Notes under the pieces: model-generated
Databases searched by the model: none
Told to the model about the DNA's origin: nothing
What the model saw: the letters and a program-made list of their open reading frames with translations, nothing else
Assembly (NCBI GenBank): GCA_903848885.1
Contig: CAINHL010000034.1
Coordinates: forward strand, 1 to 45,545
DNA from: an uncultured Actinomycetes bacterium
Lineage (GTDB): Bacteria > Actinomycetota > Acidimicrobiia > Acidimicrobiales > RAAP-2
Direction: 5' to 3'
DNA: 45,545 bases
Translations under genes and position numbers: made by a program
Part shown: piece by piece, positions 1 to 9,552 of the stretch
How the letters are laid out: each line of letters opens with the position of its first letter
Numbering within the stretch: the stretch's first letter is position 1

Positions 1-34
1 AAGTGGGCTGCTGCGCCATCATGGGAATCCGGGC

Positions 35-2185
35 TTGACGGCCTTCGTGACGTTGTCGGTAATTCTGTTGCCCGGCATTAGTGCCATGTCTATTTTTGAG
101 ATTAGACCTTCCGCAATCTGGTCTCGCCTCACCGCCGCCGCCGGCCTTGGCATAGTAATTATTTGCACGGTGGGGGCAGTGATTTCCTATCTGGCGCCTT
201 TGTGTGGAATTGAGCGGCCCCTTGCCGCTCTCCCATCCTCGTACACCTTGCTATTCCTTTGTTCGATTGCGGTGTTGATTTCCCAAGGTCGGGGCCGAGA
301 TCCCATGAAGTACTTTTTTCATGGACAGACTGTTTTTGGTGCGCTGAAAATCCTTCCCTTCGCAATCCTTCCCGTGATTGCAGTCCTGGGCGCGGCACGA
401 CTCAACAGCTTCAAAGGAGGGCGCCTTGCAGAGGCATCGCTGACTCTGGATGTCTTGGTAATGGCGGGCGCAATAACATACACCTACTTTCGACGTTCGG
501 CTCGAGCTCCGCTCGGAATTCTCTATATGAGTAGCTTCGCGGTACTCCTCTCAAGCACCTTGAGGGGAGACAGGGTTTTCGGCTGGGATATTCAGAAGGA
601 ATACGGCGTCATGACGCATGCGATTGCCGCAGAAGTATGGCGGGCGCCCACCAACCACGATGCCTATGCGTCCATGCTTAGCCTTACGGCCTTCCCTGCA
701 GTTTTACATTCAGTCGCGGGTCTGTCGGCTTTAAATTTTTGTCGGATTTTGATTCCGAGCTTTTTAGCCCTTATCCCCGTCGTCATGGCTGCACTGGTGT
801 TGGTGCGCGTCCGCTACGCACAAGAAACGAAGCCGCGCATTGAAACGTGGATAGGGATGTTGGTCGGGGTTACCTTCACTGTCGGGTCGCAGGTTTTTCC
901 CGTGGAGATGGCGTCGATAGGTCGCCAGACAATGGCTCTCATCCTCCTTGCTGGGATTTTGTTGGCTTGGTTAGACAGTGAAATCGCAGAGTCAAGAGCG
1001 CGTGCGCTCGCGCTCGTATTTATTATTGCTTTGTCGTTTGTCCACTATTCAACTGCGTACATTTTCATGGCGATTCTGGGTATTGCTTGGCTGAGCACCA
1101 TGGTGCTTCGACGTATTTGGAACTATCGCGAGTTAACCGTTGCACATCAAAAGGGATTAACCGACCACCTGATTTCGTGGGTTACCGTTGCTGCAAGCGC
1201 AACGTCGGCCTTTCTTTGGAACCTCGTCCTAACGAGCAATGATTCGCTGTCGCAACCGAGCTCGTCGGTGGCGAGCAAGGGAGTCGGGTTTGTCAGTTCG
1301 GTGACGCAAGGTGTTGCTTCGCCGTCTGCATACGCAAAAGCCATCATCCAAAAATTTGCAACTGAAAAATGGTTAATAACGCTCCCTGGCTCCAAGAGCT
1401 ACCACCTTGCACCTTCAGTAGCACCTAGTTACAGGGGTGTTCTCCCAATAATTTCTCGACCTTGGCATGACGGGATCTTGCTTATTCACGAGGTGATAGT
1501 ACTTACCGAAGGATTTAGCGTGTTGTTTCTCCTATGGATTATGTGGAAGGGGAGCTCGCGCATCAACCTCGACGCCTTTGGATTGGCCTTTGCGGGTGTG
1601 GTTCTCGGCGGCGTGATGCGCTTCTCCCAAAACCTGGCGTATTTCTACTCACCCGCGCGCTTTGCCTTGATAATTGGCATGTTAACGGTGCTACCAGCAG
1701 CCATCATGATGCACGAGGCGGTGTTGAAGTTTCGCATTCAGACCTTCGTAATTTCCCTAATGATTGCGATTTTGCTTATCACCGATTCGCTGGGAATCGG
1801 CTCCGTCCTCGTCGGTGGAGGTGTGAACGCCTCTGTGTCGAACCGAGGGGAATCGGTTGAGCGGTTTACGGTATCGTCACGCGACTTCGCAACCGCTAAA
1901 TGGCTCGACCAAGTTCCACAGGGTCACCTTGTGCAAGTGGACAGGTACGGCTTTTTGACACTCTTGAGTTCACCGGGCCAGTACAACGTCATTAGTCAAA
2001 TTGTGCCGGGAGCAACAGACCATCAGGCATACATTTTTGCAGACCAAGTAAATATTGTTAACGGACGTGCGAGAGGCTCTATGCCCGGGAATATGGCACT
2101 AAGTACTTTTCGTTTTCCAATCGACTGGTTCAATCACAACTACTCGGTTGTCTTCTCTACCGGTCGGACGCGTGTCTATCACTAG
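35..2185 (+). CDS. Large multi-spanning membrane protein (DUF2206 / glycosyltransferase-C-like integral membrane protein)
   Basis: 716-aa ORF with many hydrophobic segments, an HYSTAY motif, and a soluble C-terminus; lies beside glycosyltransferases. The frame is open to the left edge, so the true start may be upstream of the window. Confidence 0.6.
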   Translation: MTAFVTLSVILLPGISAMSIFEIRPSAIWSRLTAAAGLGIVIICTVGAVISYLAPLCGIERPLAALPSSYTLLFLCSIAVLISQGRGRDPMKYFFHGQTVFGALKILPFAILPVIAVLGAARLNSFKGGRLAEASLTLDVLVMAGAITYTYFRRSARAPLGILYMSSFAVLLSSTLRGDRVFGWDIQKEYGVMTHAIAAEVWRAPTNHDAYASMLSLTAFPAVLHSVAGLSALNFCRILIPSFLALIPVVMAALVLVRVRYAQETKPRIETWIGMLVGVTFTVGSQVFPVEMASIGRQTMALILLAGILLAWLDSEIAESRARALALVFIIALSFVHYSTAYIFMAILGIAWLSTMVLRRIWNYRELTVAHQKGLTDHLISWVTVAASATSAFLWNLVLTSNDSLSQPSSSVASKGVGFVSSVTQGVASPSAYAKAIIQKFATEKWLITLPGSKSYHLAPSVAPSYRGVLPIISRPWHDGILLIHEVIVLTEGFSVLFLLWIMWKGSSRINLDAFGLAFAGVVLGGVMRFSQNLAYFYSPARFALIIGMLTVLPAAIMMHEAVLKFRIQTFVISLMIAILLITDSLGIGSVLVGGGVNASVSNRGESVERFTVSSRDFATAKWLDQVPQGHLVQVDRYGFLTLLSSPGQYNVISQIVPGATDHQAYIFADQVNIVNGRARGSMPGNMALSTFRFPIDWFNHNYSVVFSTGRTRVYH

Positions 2186-2203
2186 CTCATTCGGAGCGAG
2201 GAA

Positions 2204-3265
2204 TTAGATCCGCCTTCGCAGTGCTGTGAAGATGAAAGCAATAACTTGCGAAGACTCATCGACGCAGCGCATCGGTGGAAAGAGGGCGCGATCGCGCCAT
2301 TTTCGTGTCTCTCGCCATGTTTGGGGAAGCCACAACATGTAGATTCCCGTAGGTACGCTCAGCAAACTGAAAAAAGTTGGGAACATCGCCCAGACGGTGA
2401 GAGCAACTCCGCTGAGTAGGAGGGGTCCTGGGCGTACAGAGGGTATTCCGCCATGGGTGAGCCATCGCCGACCGGCTCCACGGCCGTAATAGAACGAACG
2501 CTTCAACGTATTCGAGAGATGGTTGCCATAGTCGTGTTCGACAAGTACGTCGGGAAAACTCCAGATACTCTCGGCACCGAAAGTCTTTCGGATGGCATCA
2601 CACAAAAAGATATCTTCACCCGCGCCACGCATCTCTGGAAAACCACCTATCGCCCTCACCGATTCGATACGTGCGGACAGATTCGCCGCGGGTAGAAAGC
2701 TCACCACACTCTCCGCACGTACTCGAGGTGCGAGGGCATACAACTTCAAGCGAGAGATAAGGCTGAGGGGTTCACCAAAGCGGCGATCAAGAGGCAAGAT
2801 CGTATTGAACACATCGTTGTAACGAGAATTGAGTGATAAAGGTCTCCACGATCGCGTTGGTCCACCCACGACGTGAGTCGCTGAGCTGGAACTGTTCCAT
2901 GCTGCGAGGAGCGCACGAGACCAACCCGCTACCGGTCGGCAATCGTCGTCGATAAATACGATGAACGGACTGAGACATGCATCGATAGCGGACTGTCGAG
3001 CCTGCCAGATGCCAACGTTCCTCCCGAGTGTCAGAACGTCGCAATGAATCGCGAGTTCATCGAGCCCCCGGCGGACTACGTCGAGTGTCCCATCGGTAGA
3101 CCCATCGTCAATAAGGAGAACTGGGAATTGAATTTCTTGATGATGAAGTGCTTGGAGGCATGGAATGATTCGTTCTACCCCGTTGTAAGTACAAATCGCA
3201 ACGGTGATATCCGAGGCAACGACAACGGTGTCGAATGTTGACCCAATTTGGAGATTTTGATCCAC
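2204..3265 (-). CDS. Family 2 glycosyltransferase
   Basis: ITVAICTYNG...LLIDDGSTDGT...FIDDDCRP GT-A motifs. The track ORF starts at 3376, but a GTG at 3265, just after the upstream gene's stop at 3270, avoids a 107-nt overlap. Confidence 0.8.
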   Translation of the reverse strand: MDQNLQIGSTFDTVVVASDITVAICTYNGVERIIPCLQALHHQEIQFPVLLIDDGSTDGTLDVVRRGLDELAIHCDVLTLGRNVGIWQARQSAIDACLSPFIVFIDDDCRPVAGWSRALLAAWNSSSSATHVVGGPTRSWRPLSLNSRYNDVFNTILPLDRRFGEPLSLISRLKLYALAPRVRAESVVSFLPAANLSARIESVRAIGGFPEMRGAGEDIFLCDAIRKTFGAESIWSFPDVLVEHDYGNHLSNTLKRSFYYGRGAGRRWLTHGGIPSVRPGPLLLSGVALTVWAMFPTFFSLLSVPTGIYMLWLPQTWRETRKWRDRALFPPMRCVDESSQVIAFIFTALRRRI

Positions 3266-3269
3266 GGTT

Positions 3270-4610
3270 TTAGGCGAATCGCAAACGGATAGCTCGAAGT
3301 GCGAGCCGATTGATGAGGGAGCCCTTGGACTCCATCCCAACGGCAAGAATCTCTTGATTAATTTCCCGTAAATCAAGTGGAGTCAATATTCCATCGACGC
3401 GTTTCAGGGATTCTTTGCCCAGGACATCATTCGTTTTTAAATCAGATTCGTCGAAGTCGACAACGAGAAGAAATCTCAGTACTCGCGACCAAAATAAGAG
3501 TTTCCGAATCTGAATATCAAAAGTTTCCGCGGAATAAAGAAGAACGAACAAGCGCATGCCGCGTAAACGTCGCACGACAAGACTTAGTGGCGAGAGCCAA
3601 ATAATACCTTCGGAACTATTTCCCGAGGAGACGCACTGCTCGATAATTTCTGCTTCAGCCATCGGGTCATAACCGATAAGTCCAATACGTGATCCAAGGG
3701 GAATGGGGTGCGAGCAAATTTCGTAGAGAAACGCGATTCCCTGAACGAGATGGTCGCGAGCGACCAAATGCCTTTGAAGGGTAGTGCGGTGGCGCACTAT
3801 CCAGGCGAGAACGAGTCCAGCCCATGGTAGCGCGAAGAGAATTTGCCAGGTTGACAAAACAGCTGCCAGCGTGCCCAAGGTATAGGCCATGAGGGCATCC
3901 CATGTGATCAACATGGGGTGACGTCGAAGAAAAGCGATCCGGTTGCCGGATTGATATCGAAAGTTTCTCCCTGCGCCTCGACCCCATCTCCACGAACGCC
4001 TCACGTTGACGTCCGAGTCCCCCCAAGGCATTTCCATCTTTGCTTCGTTTACGACGAAGCATGGTGTCCCCGCAGACATCAGACGTTGTTGAAAATCTAT
4101 GTCTGATCCATAATTGAATCGCTCGTCAAAACCCGAAACCCGTTCAAATGCATCACGAGTGAAGGCGACGTTGGCAGTCGGAGCCGAATTAGCCGTTGAC
4201 CCGGTAGGCAAATCGTTGAATATTCCTAGGGCACCATAAGATGTCGGAATTATTGGGCCGCAAACATAATCCCAACCCTCTACTCGTAAAGCACCAACTA
4301 GGGAGTTCAGCCAACCTGGTGATGGTCGCCCTCCTGCATCGCAGAAGGCTACGATGTCGCAATCGGCCACTCGCACGCCCAAGTTCCGTTGGTTGGGTAT
4401 GGAAGTCGAACGCCAGAACGGCTTCTCGAAATCGATCCATTCCACCCACAGATTTTCTATTCGAATGTAGTCAAGACGCCCTTCAGATGCGTCGACGACA
4501 ACGCATCTCGCGCCAACGTTTTCGCACATCGGTTGAAGGAGCCTGAGGGATTCGGCGATGTTGGCTTCGTCTTTTGATATGAGAACTACAGCGACCGACT
4601 CCGCCCTCAT
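3270..4610 (-). CDS. Family 2 glycosyltransferase with a long C-terminal extension
   Basis: N-terminal GT2-like region (VVLISKDEANIAESL, FDERFNYGSDIDFQQRL), a central hydrophobic stretch, and a C-terminal domain of roughly 170 aa that I do not recognise. Confidence 0.75.
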   Translation of the reverse strand: MRAESVAVVLISKDEANIAESLRLLQPMCENVGARCVVVDASEGRLDYIRIENLWVEWIDFEKPFWRSTSIPNQRNLGVRVADCDIVAFCDAGGRPSPGWLNSLVGALRVEGWDYVCGPIIPTSYGALGIFNDLPTGSTANSAPTANVAFTRDAFERVSGFDERFNYGSDIDFQQRLMSAGTPCFVVNEAKMEMPWGDSDVNVRRSWRWGRGAGRNFRYQSGNRIAFLRRHPMLITWDALMAYTLGTLAAVLSTWQILFALPWAGLVLAWIVRHRTTLQRHLVARDHLVQGIAFLYEICSHPIPLGSRIGLIGYDPMAEAEIIEQCVSSGNSSEGIIWLSPLSLVVRRLRGMRLFVLLYSAETFDIQIRKLLFWSRVLRFLLVVDFDESDLKTNDVLGKESLKRVDGILTPLDLREINQEILAVGMESKGSLINRLALRAIRLRFA

Positions 4611-5353
4611 GCCAGATTGGTGGACATGATGGGAGACAAAGCTCTATTTCTGGCGCCGTAGGAAGTCTGTGGTCGACACCGAACCTTAAGAAGAACAAAG
4701 AGACACCGCACAGCATCTGCTGCCCTAATTTTCTTTCCATCTTCCCTAGATCGGCCAACATAGGAAATTGGCACCTCGTAGGGCCGAAAGCCAGAACGGA
4801 GCATCTCCGCAACCAATTCTGTATCTAATCCGAAACCCGTTTCGCTGATTTTGAAGGAACGCACTAACGGCAATGGAAACAATTTCAGACACGTATGCAT
4901 ATCACTTATCGCGGAGTTGAACATAATATTCGCCATCGAAGTCATCACTACGTTTCCCACGGCGTGCATCAGGCTGGGATGCACCGTTCCAAACTGAGAT
5001 TTCCGACTTCCGAAAACAACCTCTGCTCGACCACGCAGTATGGGCGCAATCAGTCGCTCAATGTCGGAGTGGTCATACTCAAAATCGGCATCAAAAATGA
5101 GAATGTGCGTACCAGAAGCTAGTTCAATCCCAGAGTGGATCGCCCCCCCCTTGCCCTGGTTCTGCTGGTGCCGCAATACCCGAACTCGAGAATCGTTAAT
5201 GGTCTCAATTTGACCAAACGTATCGTCAGTCGAACCGTCGTCGACAACAATTATTTCAAAATCGCACTGAAAATGAAGCTCCAACAGATTCTGGATCACT
5301 TTCGCCACAGAAGCTTCCTCGTTGAAGGCAGGAATAAGAATCGTCAATTTCAT
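4607..5353 (-). CDS. Family 2 glycosyltransferase, dolichyl/polyprenyl-phosphate sugar synthase (DPM1)-like
   Basis: MKLTILIPAFNEEASVAKVIQNLLEL...IIVVDDGSTDDT...NQGKGGAIHSG...DADFEYDHSDI; ATGA overlap with the next gene. Start moved to the internal ATG at 5353. Confidence 0.85.
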   Translation of the reverse strand: MKLTILIPAFNEEASVAKVIQNLLELHFQCDFEIIVVDDGSTDDTFGQIETINDSRVRVLRHQQNQGKGGAIHSGIELASGTHILIFDADFEYDHSDIERLIAPILRGRAEVVFGSRKSQFGTVHPSLMHAVGNVVMTSMANIMFNSAISDMHTCLKLFPLPLVRSFKISETGFGLDTELVAEMLRSGFRPYEVPISYVGRSREDGKKIRAADAVRCLFVLLKVRCRPQTSYGARNRALSPIMSTNLA

Positions 5354-5547
5354 CGCGCAAACACCTTTGCTGTAAGAACCGTACAACAATGACATTATTT
5401 TTGAATGCTCTCGAAGCCTGCGCTAGATATTGCAAAGATAATTTTTGATAATTATTTCTTGATACTAAAATTTAGATGCAGAAATCCGTCAGGCATTATT
5501 CTTTACGTTAGTTCTCCACGATTTTTGGAATTTGTATCCACTAGGTC

Positions 5548-6381
5548 TTGAGGTTATGTTGGCACATCTTGAACGATTCACGTAAGCAAGCGTTGGTGAG
5601 CGCACTTCCGAATGTCCTCGATCGGCTCAGCAGCAGAGCAGGCATCACTCAAAAAGATACTCAAATTCTGACGAATTTTCTCGAAAAATTTGGCTACGTC
5701 AACATAACCTCTTTTCGTCAATTGGCGTGGATGACCCTGCATTGGAAATTTTGCTATCGGCTCTGGCGCTTCGTTAGACCGCTACCGACTCACGTGGTCC
5801 ACTATGAAGGACGCCTGCCGCCCGCTTCGGTCATCCCTGCATTTTCCTGGAGACAACCTGCAGCGCTGCACGGCTTTGCTCGATCATGCGTCCTCCTGCC
5901 AATCAATCGCAGCGACTATTTTCGGGGCCCATCGCGACAAAACCTACGAACCCGCACCTCAGCGGCCACTCGTCTCGGGTACACAACTCGTCCCTTGCTG
6001 AATAATGAAATTGCTGGGGTAGTCGAAGCGATATGTCTCGCCAGAGGGTGGCATGAATTTAGGCAGGAAATTTTCTTGAAAGTGCTATCAGTGGAAGTTG
6101 AAGACGCTTGTGGCGTTGCTACTTTCGATACCGAAGAAGTCCCATGCGCATTCGCGATTGGAACAAGAGCCGGGGATGCGTTTGCTCTGAAGTGGGCTTA
6201 TGGCACTACCAAGGGGCCATCTCGGTGGCAATGCTTCAGTGGTCTGATCGAATATTGCTACGCGGAAGGCTTACGGACAATCATCGAAGACCCGGGTGTG
6301 TTGATTCAACCGAGCCTGTGGGTATTTCAGGACGAATTGGGATTTGTTGATGTGAATCTAAAATTGCAACGAAGAAAATGA
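5548..6381 (+). CDS. Hypothetical protein, possible acyl/aminoacyltransferase (GNAT/Fem-like) fold
   Basis: 277-aa ORF (TTG start in the track; start uncertain). The segment LLPINRSDYFRGPSRQNLRTRTSAATRLGY weakly recalls FemAB/GNAT_6-type proteins. Embedded in the polysaccharide cluster. Confidence 0.5.
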   Translation: MRLCWHILNDSRKQALVSALPNVLDRLSSRAGITQKDTQILTNFLEKFGYVNITSFRQLAWMTLHWKFCYRLWRFVRPLPTHVVHYEGRLPPASVIPAFSWRQPAALHGFARSCVLLPINRSDYFRGPSRQNLRTRTSAATRLGYTTRPLLNNEIAGVVEAICLARGWHEFRQEIFLKVLSVEVEDACGVATFDTEEVPCAFAIGTRAGDAFALKWAYGTTKGPSRWQCFSGLIEYCYAEGLRTIIEDPGVLIQPSLWVFQDELGFVDVNLKLQRRK

Positions 6382-6595
6382 TGGGAGTGGACACCACGGC
6401 TCGCACCAATGAGTTGGTGGAGCGAAAAAAGGAAGAGGCTTTCGGGACGTGGATTAAATTCGAACGGCGTCAGACGGGAGCGGCTTTTTTGAGCTTTGTG
6501 AAAATGCTTTGTCAATCTATGGAGAATACGTTGGGTGTCGACTATATATTTCCATGCAAGCGTTGCCCAACCGCCCTCGGTGCTTGAGCATCCCC

Positions 6596-7510
6596 ATGTC
6601 GGCGTCCATCATTATTCCAGCTCATAACGAAGGTCGGAACATAGCCAATCTCCTGCAATCGCTTTCAGCAGATATTGCTTCCGGTGTGAGGGTGATTTTA
6701 GTTGCAAATGGATGCCGCGACGATACGGCTGTACGGGCACGCACCTTTGAGGGTGTCGAGGTTGTTGAAATCAACGAGGCTTCAAAGATTGCAGCGCTGC
6801 GATTTGGAGATCTTTTGGCAGGAGATGACTTTCCACGACTCTACGTCGACGCTGACATCGTTGTCAGTCCAGGAAGCGTCGCTGCTTTGGTTGGTCAGCT
6901 AGAAAGCGCAACGGCGCGGGCCGTCGCACCCGAAATTTGTTTTGACCAAACGGGCGCGAGCCTCCTTGTTCGTGGATATTACGAGTTTCGACGACGACAC
7001 CCCTTAACGGAACCTTGGCGAGTCACCCACCTTGCTGGACGACGAATTTATGGAACAAATAGAGCCGGCCGTGACCGATTCGGTGTATTTCCTGAATTAA
7101 TTAATGATGATGGTTTTTTTGATCAGCTGTTCTCGAACGTCGAGCGCCGTATCGTCCACGAAGCCAGGGTAACCACGTCACTAAGCAGAACTGTTAGCGG
7201 AGAAATCCGGCGACTCGTGCGAGTGCGTCGCGGAAACATCGAACTCGATGCGTGGTTTCGAGAGACATCAACATCGCGCCCTGATAGAGAGAACATTTCG
7301 GCCCCATCCGGATGCCTGCTTGGACGCATGGCGCGACGGATAGTCCGCAGTGGCCTGGTTCGCGACCCTTCGCCCTTGATCGGTTTTTACGCAATTTGTT
7401 ATGGAGTAATAAGTTGGCGTGTTGCGTGGACAATCCGGAAACAGATTCGTGATGGGGCAAGCGTTGATTGGGGCGCCAAGGTTTTTTCGGGTTCGCTTCC
7501 TCGTGATTAA
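6596..7510 (+). CDS. Family 2 glycosyltransferase
   Basis: MSASIIIPAHNEGRNIANLLQSL...LVANGCRDDT...YVDADIVVSPGSV. Internal ATG at 6596 is the natural start. Confidence 0.85.
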   Translation: MSASIIIPAHNEGRNIANLLQSLSADIASGVRVILVANGCRDDTAVRARTFEGVEVVEINEASKIAALRFGDLLAGDDFPRLYVDADIVVSPGSVAALVGQLESATARAVAPEICFDQTGASLLVRGYYEFRRRHPLTEPWRVTHLAGRRIYGTNRAGRDRFGVFPELINDDGFFDQLFSNVERRIVHEARVTTSLSRTVSGEIRRLVRVRRGNIELDAWFRETSTSRPDRENISAPSGCLLGRMARRIVRSGLVRDPSPLIGFYAICYGVISWRVAWTIRKQIRDGASVDWGAKVFSGSLPRD

Positions 7511-8993
7511 ACACGAGGAACGGCGTCGACCGGTCACGCTTCTCATTGGGCTGGGCGCCCTGCTTACCGCTTCGGTTCTTGGAGCAATCGCGACCCGCCA
7601 AATGGCAATGCATTTCGGTGCCGCTTCGTTCGGGGCTTTGACGTTGGCGTTGTCGTTCGCCGTAACGGTACAAACTCTCACCGAGTTTGGCCAGATCCAG
7701 GTTCTACAGCGGGAGCTTGTGCAAAGTGAACATGACGAGCCTCGACTCCTCAGCATGGCCATTGCATTGCGATTAATAATCATGCTCGGGGCAGTACCGA
7801 CTGCCTTCCTGGTGGGATGGCTTCTCTTTCGCCATACCAACCATGCATACGCCGTGATCGCAGTGATGATTGTTTCGATACCGCTTTCGTCCCTAAGCCA
7901 AGTCTTTTTCAGTTACTACTTGAATCACTTCTGGAATCGCCGACTCGCGCTATATCAGATAGCACAACAGGTACTAGTCCTGACGGGCATCAGCATTTTA
8001 ATTGACTACCACCGCCCCTTGATTGAGTGTGCGGGAGTTATCGTCTGTTCATCAATTATCATTCTGGCTTCGATGGCTCTCGAGGTCCACCGCAAAGTCC
8101 ATCTTCGCCCGAGCATCAATAAGTTCTACGCCTTTTGGTTTCTTCGCGAGGCCGCCCCTGTAGGTCTCTCCACACTCCTCCTCGCGATGTACCAACGGGC
8201 GGACGTCTTACTCTTGGGCGTAGAGGGAACGTCGATACAAGTGGGCCATTACGGAATTGTTATGGCGATTAGTTCTTTCTTCGTCATGGTACCGACAACG
8301 TTGACGAGAAACTTTATGCCACTCATTTCCAGACCTGATCGTGATCACTGGTTAGCCACGCTACGAGACCTGCAGAGCTATTCGTGGGCGCTCGGTTTCG
8401 GATCCGTCGTTGTGATCGAAAGTACTGCACCTTACGTAGTGCACCTATTCGCTGGTTCGGAGTATGTCGCGGCCGTGACCCCTCTGCGGATTCTGTGCGT
8501 GGGACTTTTGGCTAGTTTCATAATTCCGATATTGACATTATTGAGTTTGGCGCGAGGCACGCAGCGTTCCATGGTTCGTCCGACACTTTTGATGTTGATC
8601 GTCAATGTGGTCTTGAATGCGCTCGTAATTCCTCGATATGGAATTGCAGGTTGTGCGTGGGCGACTGTGGCGAGCGAGTTTACTGGGCTAGCGGTGATGA
8701 CGCGTGTGGTGCAACGCGAATTACGCTTACGTCCAAGCCACTATCTCCGCCCACTACCCGCCGCCGCCGCCGCCGCTACTGCACTCGCTGCGGTGTGGCC
8801 CTTTTGGCACTTTCACCCGGCAAGTTTTTTGCAGTTGATCATCTCGCTTGTGGTCGTGGCCGTTGTATTCGGGTCGGTGCTGGCAATGTGTGGGGGTTTT
8901 CCGCGAAGTATCCAAAAGATTGTGCTGCCCGGTCGACGTAGCCGACCTGGAAAGTGGATGAGGTTTGTCATCAGAGACCCCTGGACTCGCTGA
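7503..8993 (+). CDS. Polysaccharide flippase / oligosaccharide export membrane protein (Wzx/MATE-like)
   Basis: About 500-aa polytopic protein (RRPVTLLIGLGALLTASVLGAIATRQMAMHFGAASFGALTLALSFA...) beside glycosyltransferases. GTG at 7503 or ATG at 7452 is more plausible than the track start at 7419. Confidence 0.8.
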   Translation: MIKHEERRRPVTLLIGLGALLTASVLGAIATRQMAMHFGAASFGALTLALSFAVTVQTLTEFGQIQVLQRELVQSEHDEPRLLSMAIALRLIIMLGAVPTAFLVGWLLFRHTNHAYAVIAVMIVSIPLSSLSQVFFSYYLNHFWNRRLALYQIAQQVLVLTGISILIDYHRPLIECAGVIVCSSIIILASMALEVHRKVHLRPSINKFYAFWFLREAAPVGLSTLLLAMYQRADVLLLGVEGTSIQVGHYGIVMAISSFFVMVPTTLTRNFMPLISRPDRDHWLATLRDLQSYSWALGFGSVVVIESTAPYVVHLFAGSEYVAAVTPLRILCVGLLASFIIPILTLLSLARGTQRSMVRPTLLMLIVNVVLNALVIPRYGIAGCAWATVASEFTGLAVMTRVVQRELRLRPSHYLRPLPAAAAAATALAAVWPFWHFHPASFLQLIISLVVVAVVFGSVLAMCGGFPRSIQKIVLPGRRSRPGKWMRFVIRDPWTR

Positions 8994-9144
8994 TGGCACC
9001 GAGAGCTCGTTGGTTAATCCATTTTCTGGGTTGACGGGTGGGGCATCCCGTCGCAGTTCAGCATTGGCATAACATGGAGTTGAAAGTCGGTCTATTTCAA
9101 AGCCACTCGGAAAAATGAGTACAAATTGGGAGCGGACGGGCCTT

Positions 9145-9216
9145 GCTCCCGTAGCTCAGGGGATAGAGCATCGGTTTCCTAAACCGTGAGCGCAGGTTCG
9201 AATCCTGCCGGGGGCA
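9145..9216 (+). tRNA. tRNA-Arg (anticodon CCT)
   Basis: Cloverleaf read by eye: acceptor gctcccg/cgggggc, D-stem gctc/gagc, anticodon loop ttcctaa (CCT at 9178-9180), T-arm gcagg-ttcgaat-cctgc, discriminator A at 9216; no encoded CCA. Confidence 0.93.
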
Positions 9217-9318
9217 CGAAAGGTAGTGGGCGAGTATCTGCATTTCACCCTTGAGTCCTTGCCTAGCAAATCCAAAGTGAATATTTGTCGTGTGACACGC
9301 ACCAGATAAACATACGCC

Positions 9319-9543
9319 ATGTCCAAAAAAAATCCTTCGTGTCCCTTCTGTGGTGCTCCGTGTCGTGAAGTCGTGTTTGGCTTTCCCACACCGGAAACAT
9401 TTAAAAGGGCCGAAAGGGGTGAGGTGGTCCTTGGGGGTTGCCTGATCGGCGATGACGAGCCCGAGTGGTTGTGCACCGGACCCGAGGAACATGCGGTGTA
9501 CGCCGACAATCTAAAAAGTCCCGACACCCTGATTGTCCCTTAG
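9319..9543 (+). CDS. Small conserved zinc-ribbon-like protein
   Basis: 74 aa, MSKKNPSCPFCGAPCREVVFGFPTPETFKRAERGEVVLGGCLIGDDEPEWLC; CPFCG knuckle plus the ERGEVVLGGC pattern of a small conserved family. Confidence 0.65.
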   Translation: MSKKNPSCPFCGAPCREVVFGFPTPETFKRAERGEVVLGGCLIGDDEPEWLCTGPEEHAVYADNLKSPDTLIVP

Positions 9544-9552
9544 TAGTTGTTA

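Noticed and set aside
6378-6587. 69-aa ORF between the unknown transferase and a GT2
   Set aside because: No motif, overlaps the upstream stop, and no clear ribosome-binding site; likely spurious.
9097-9527. Minus-strand ORFs (131 and 123 aa) running through the tRNA gene
   Set aside because: They include the reverse complement of tRNA-Arg (giving the CPRQDSNLRSRF / APGRIRTCAHGLGNRCSIP type artefact) and overlap the supported zinc-ribbon ORF.
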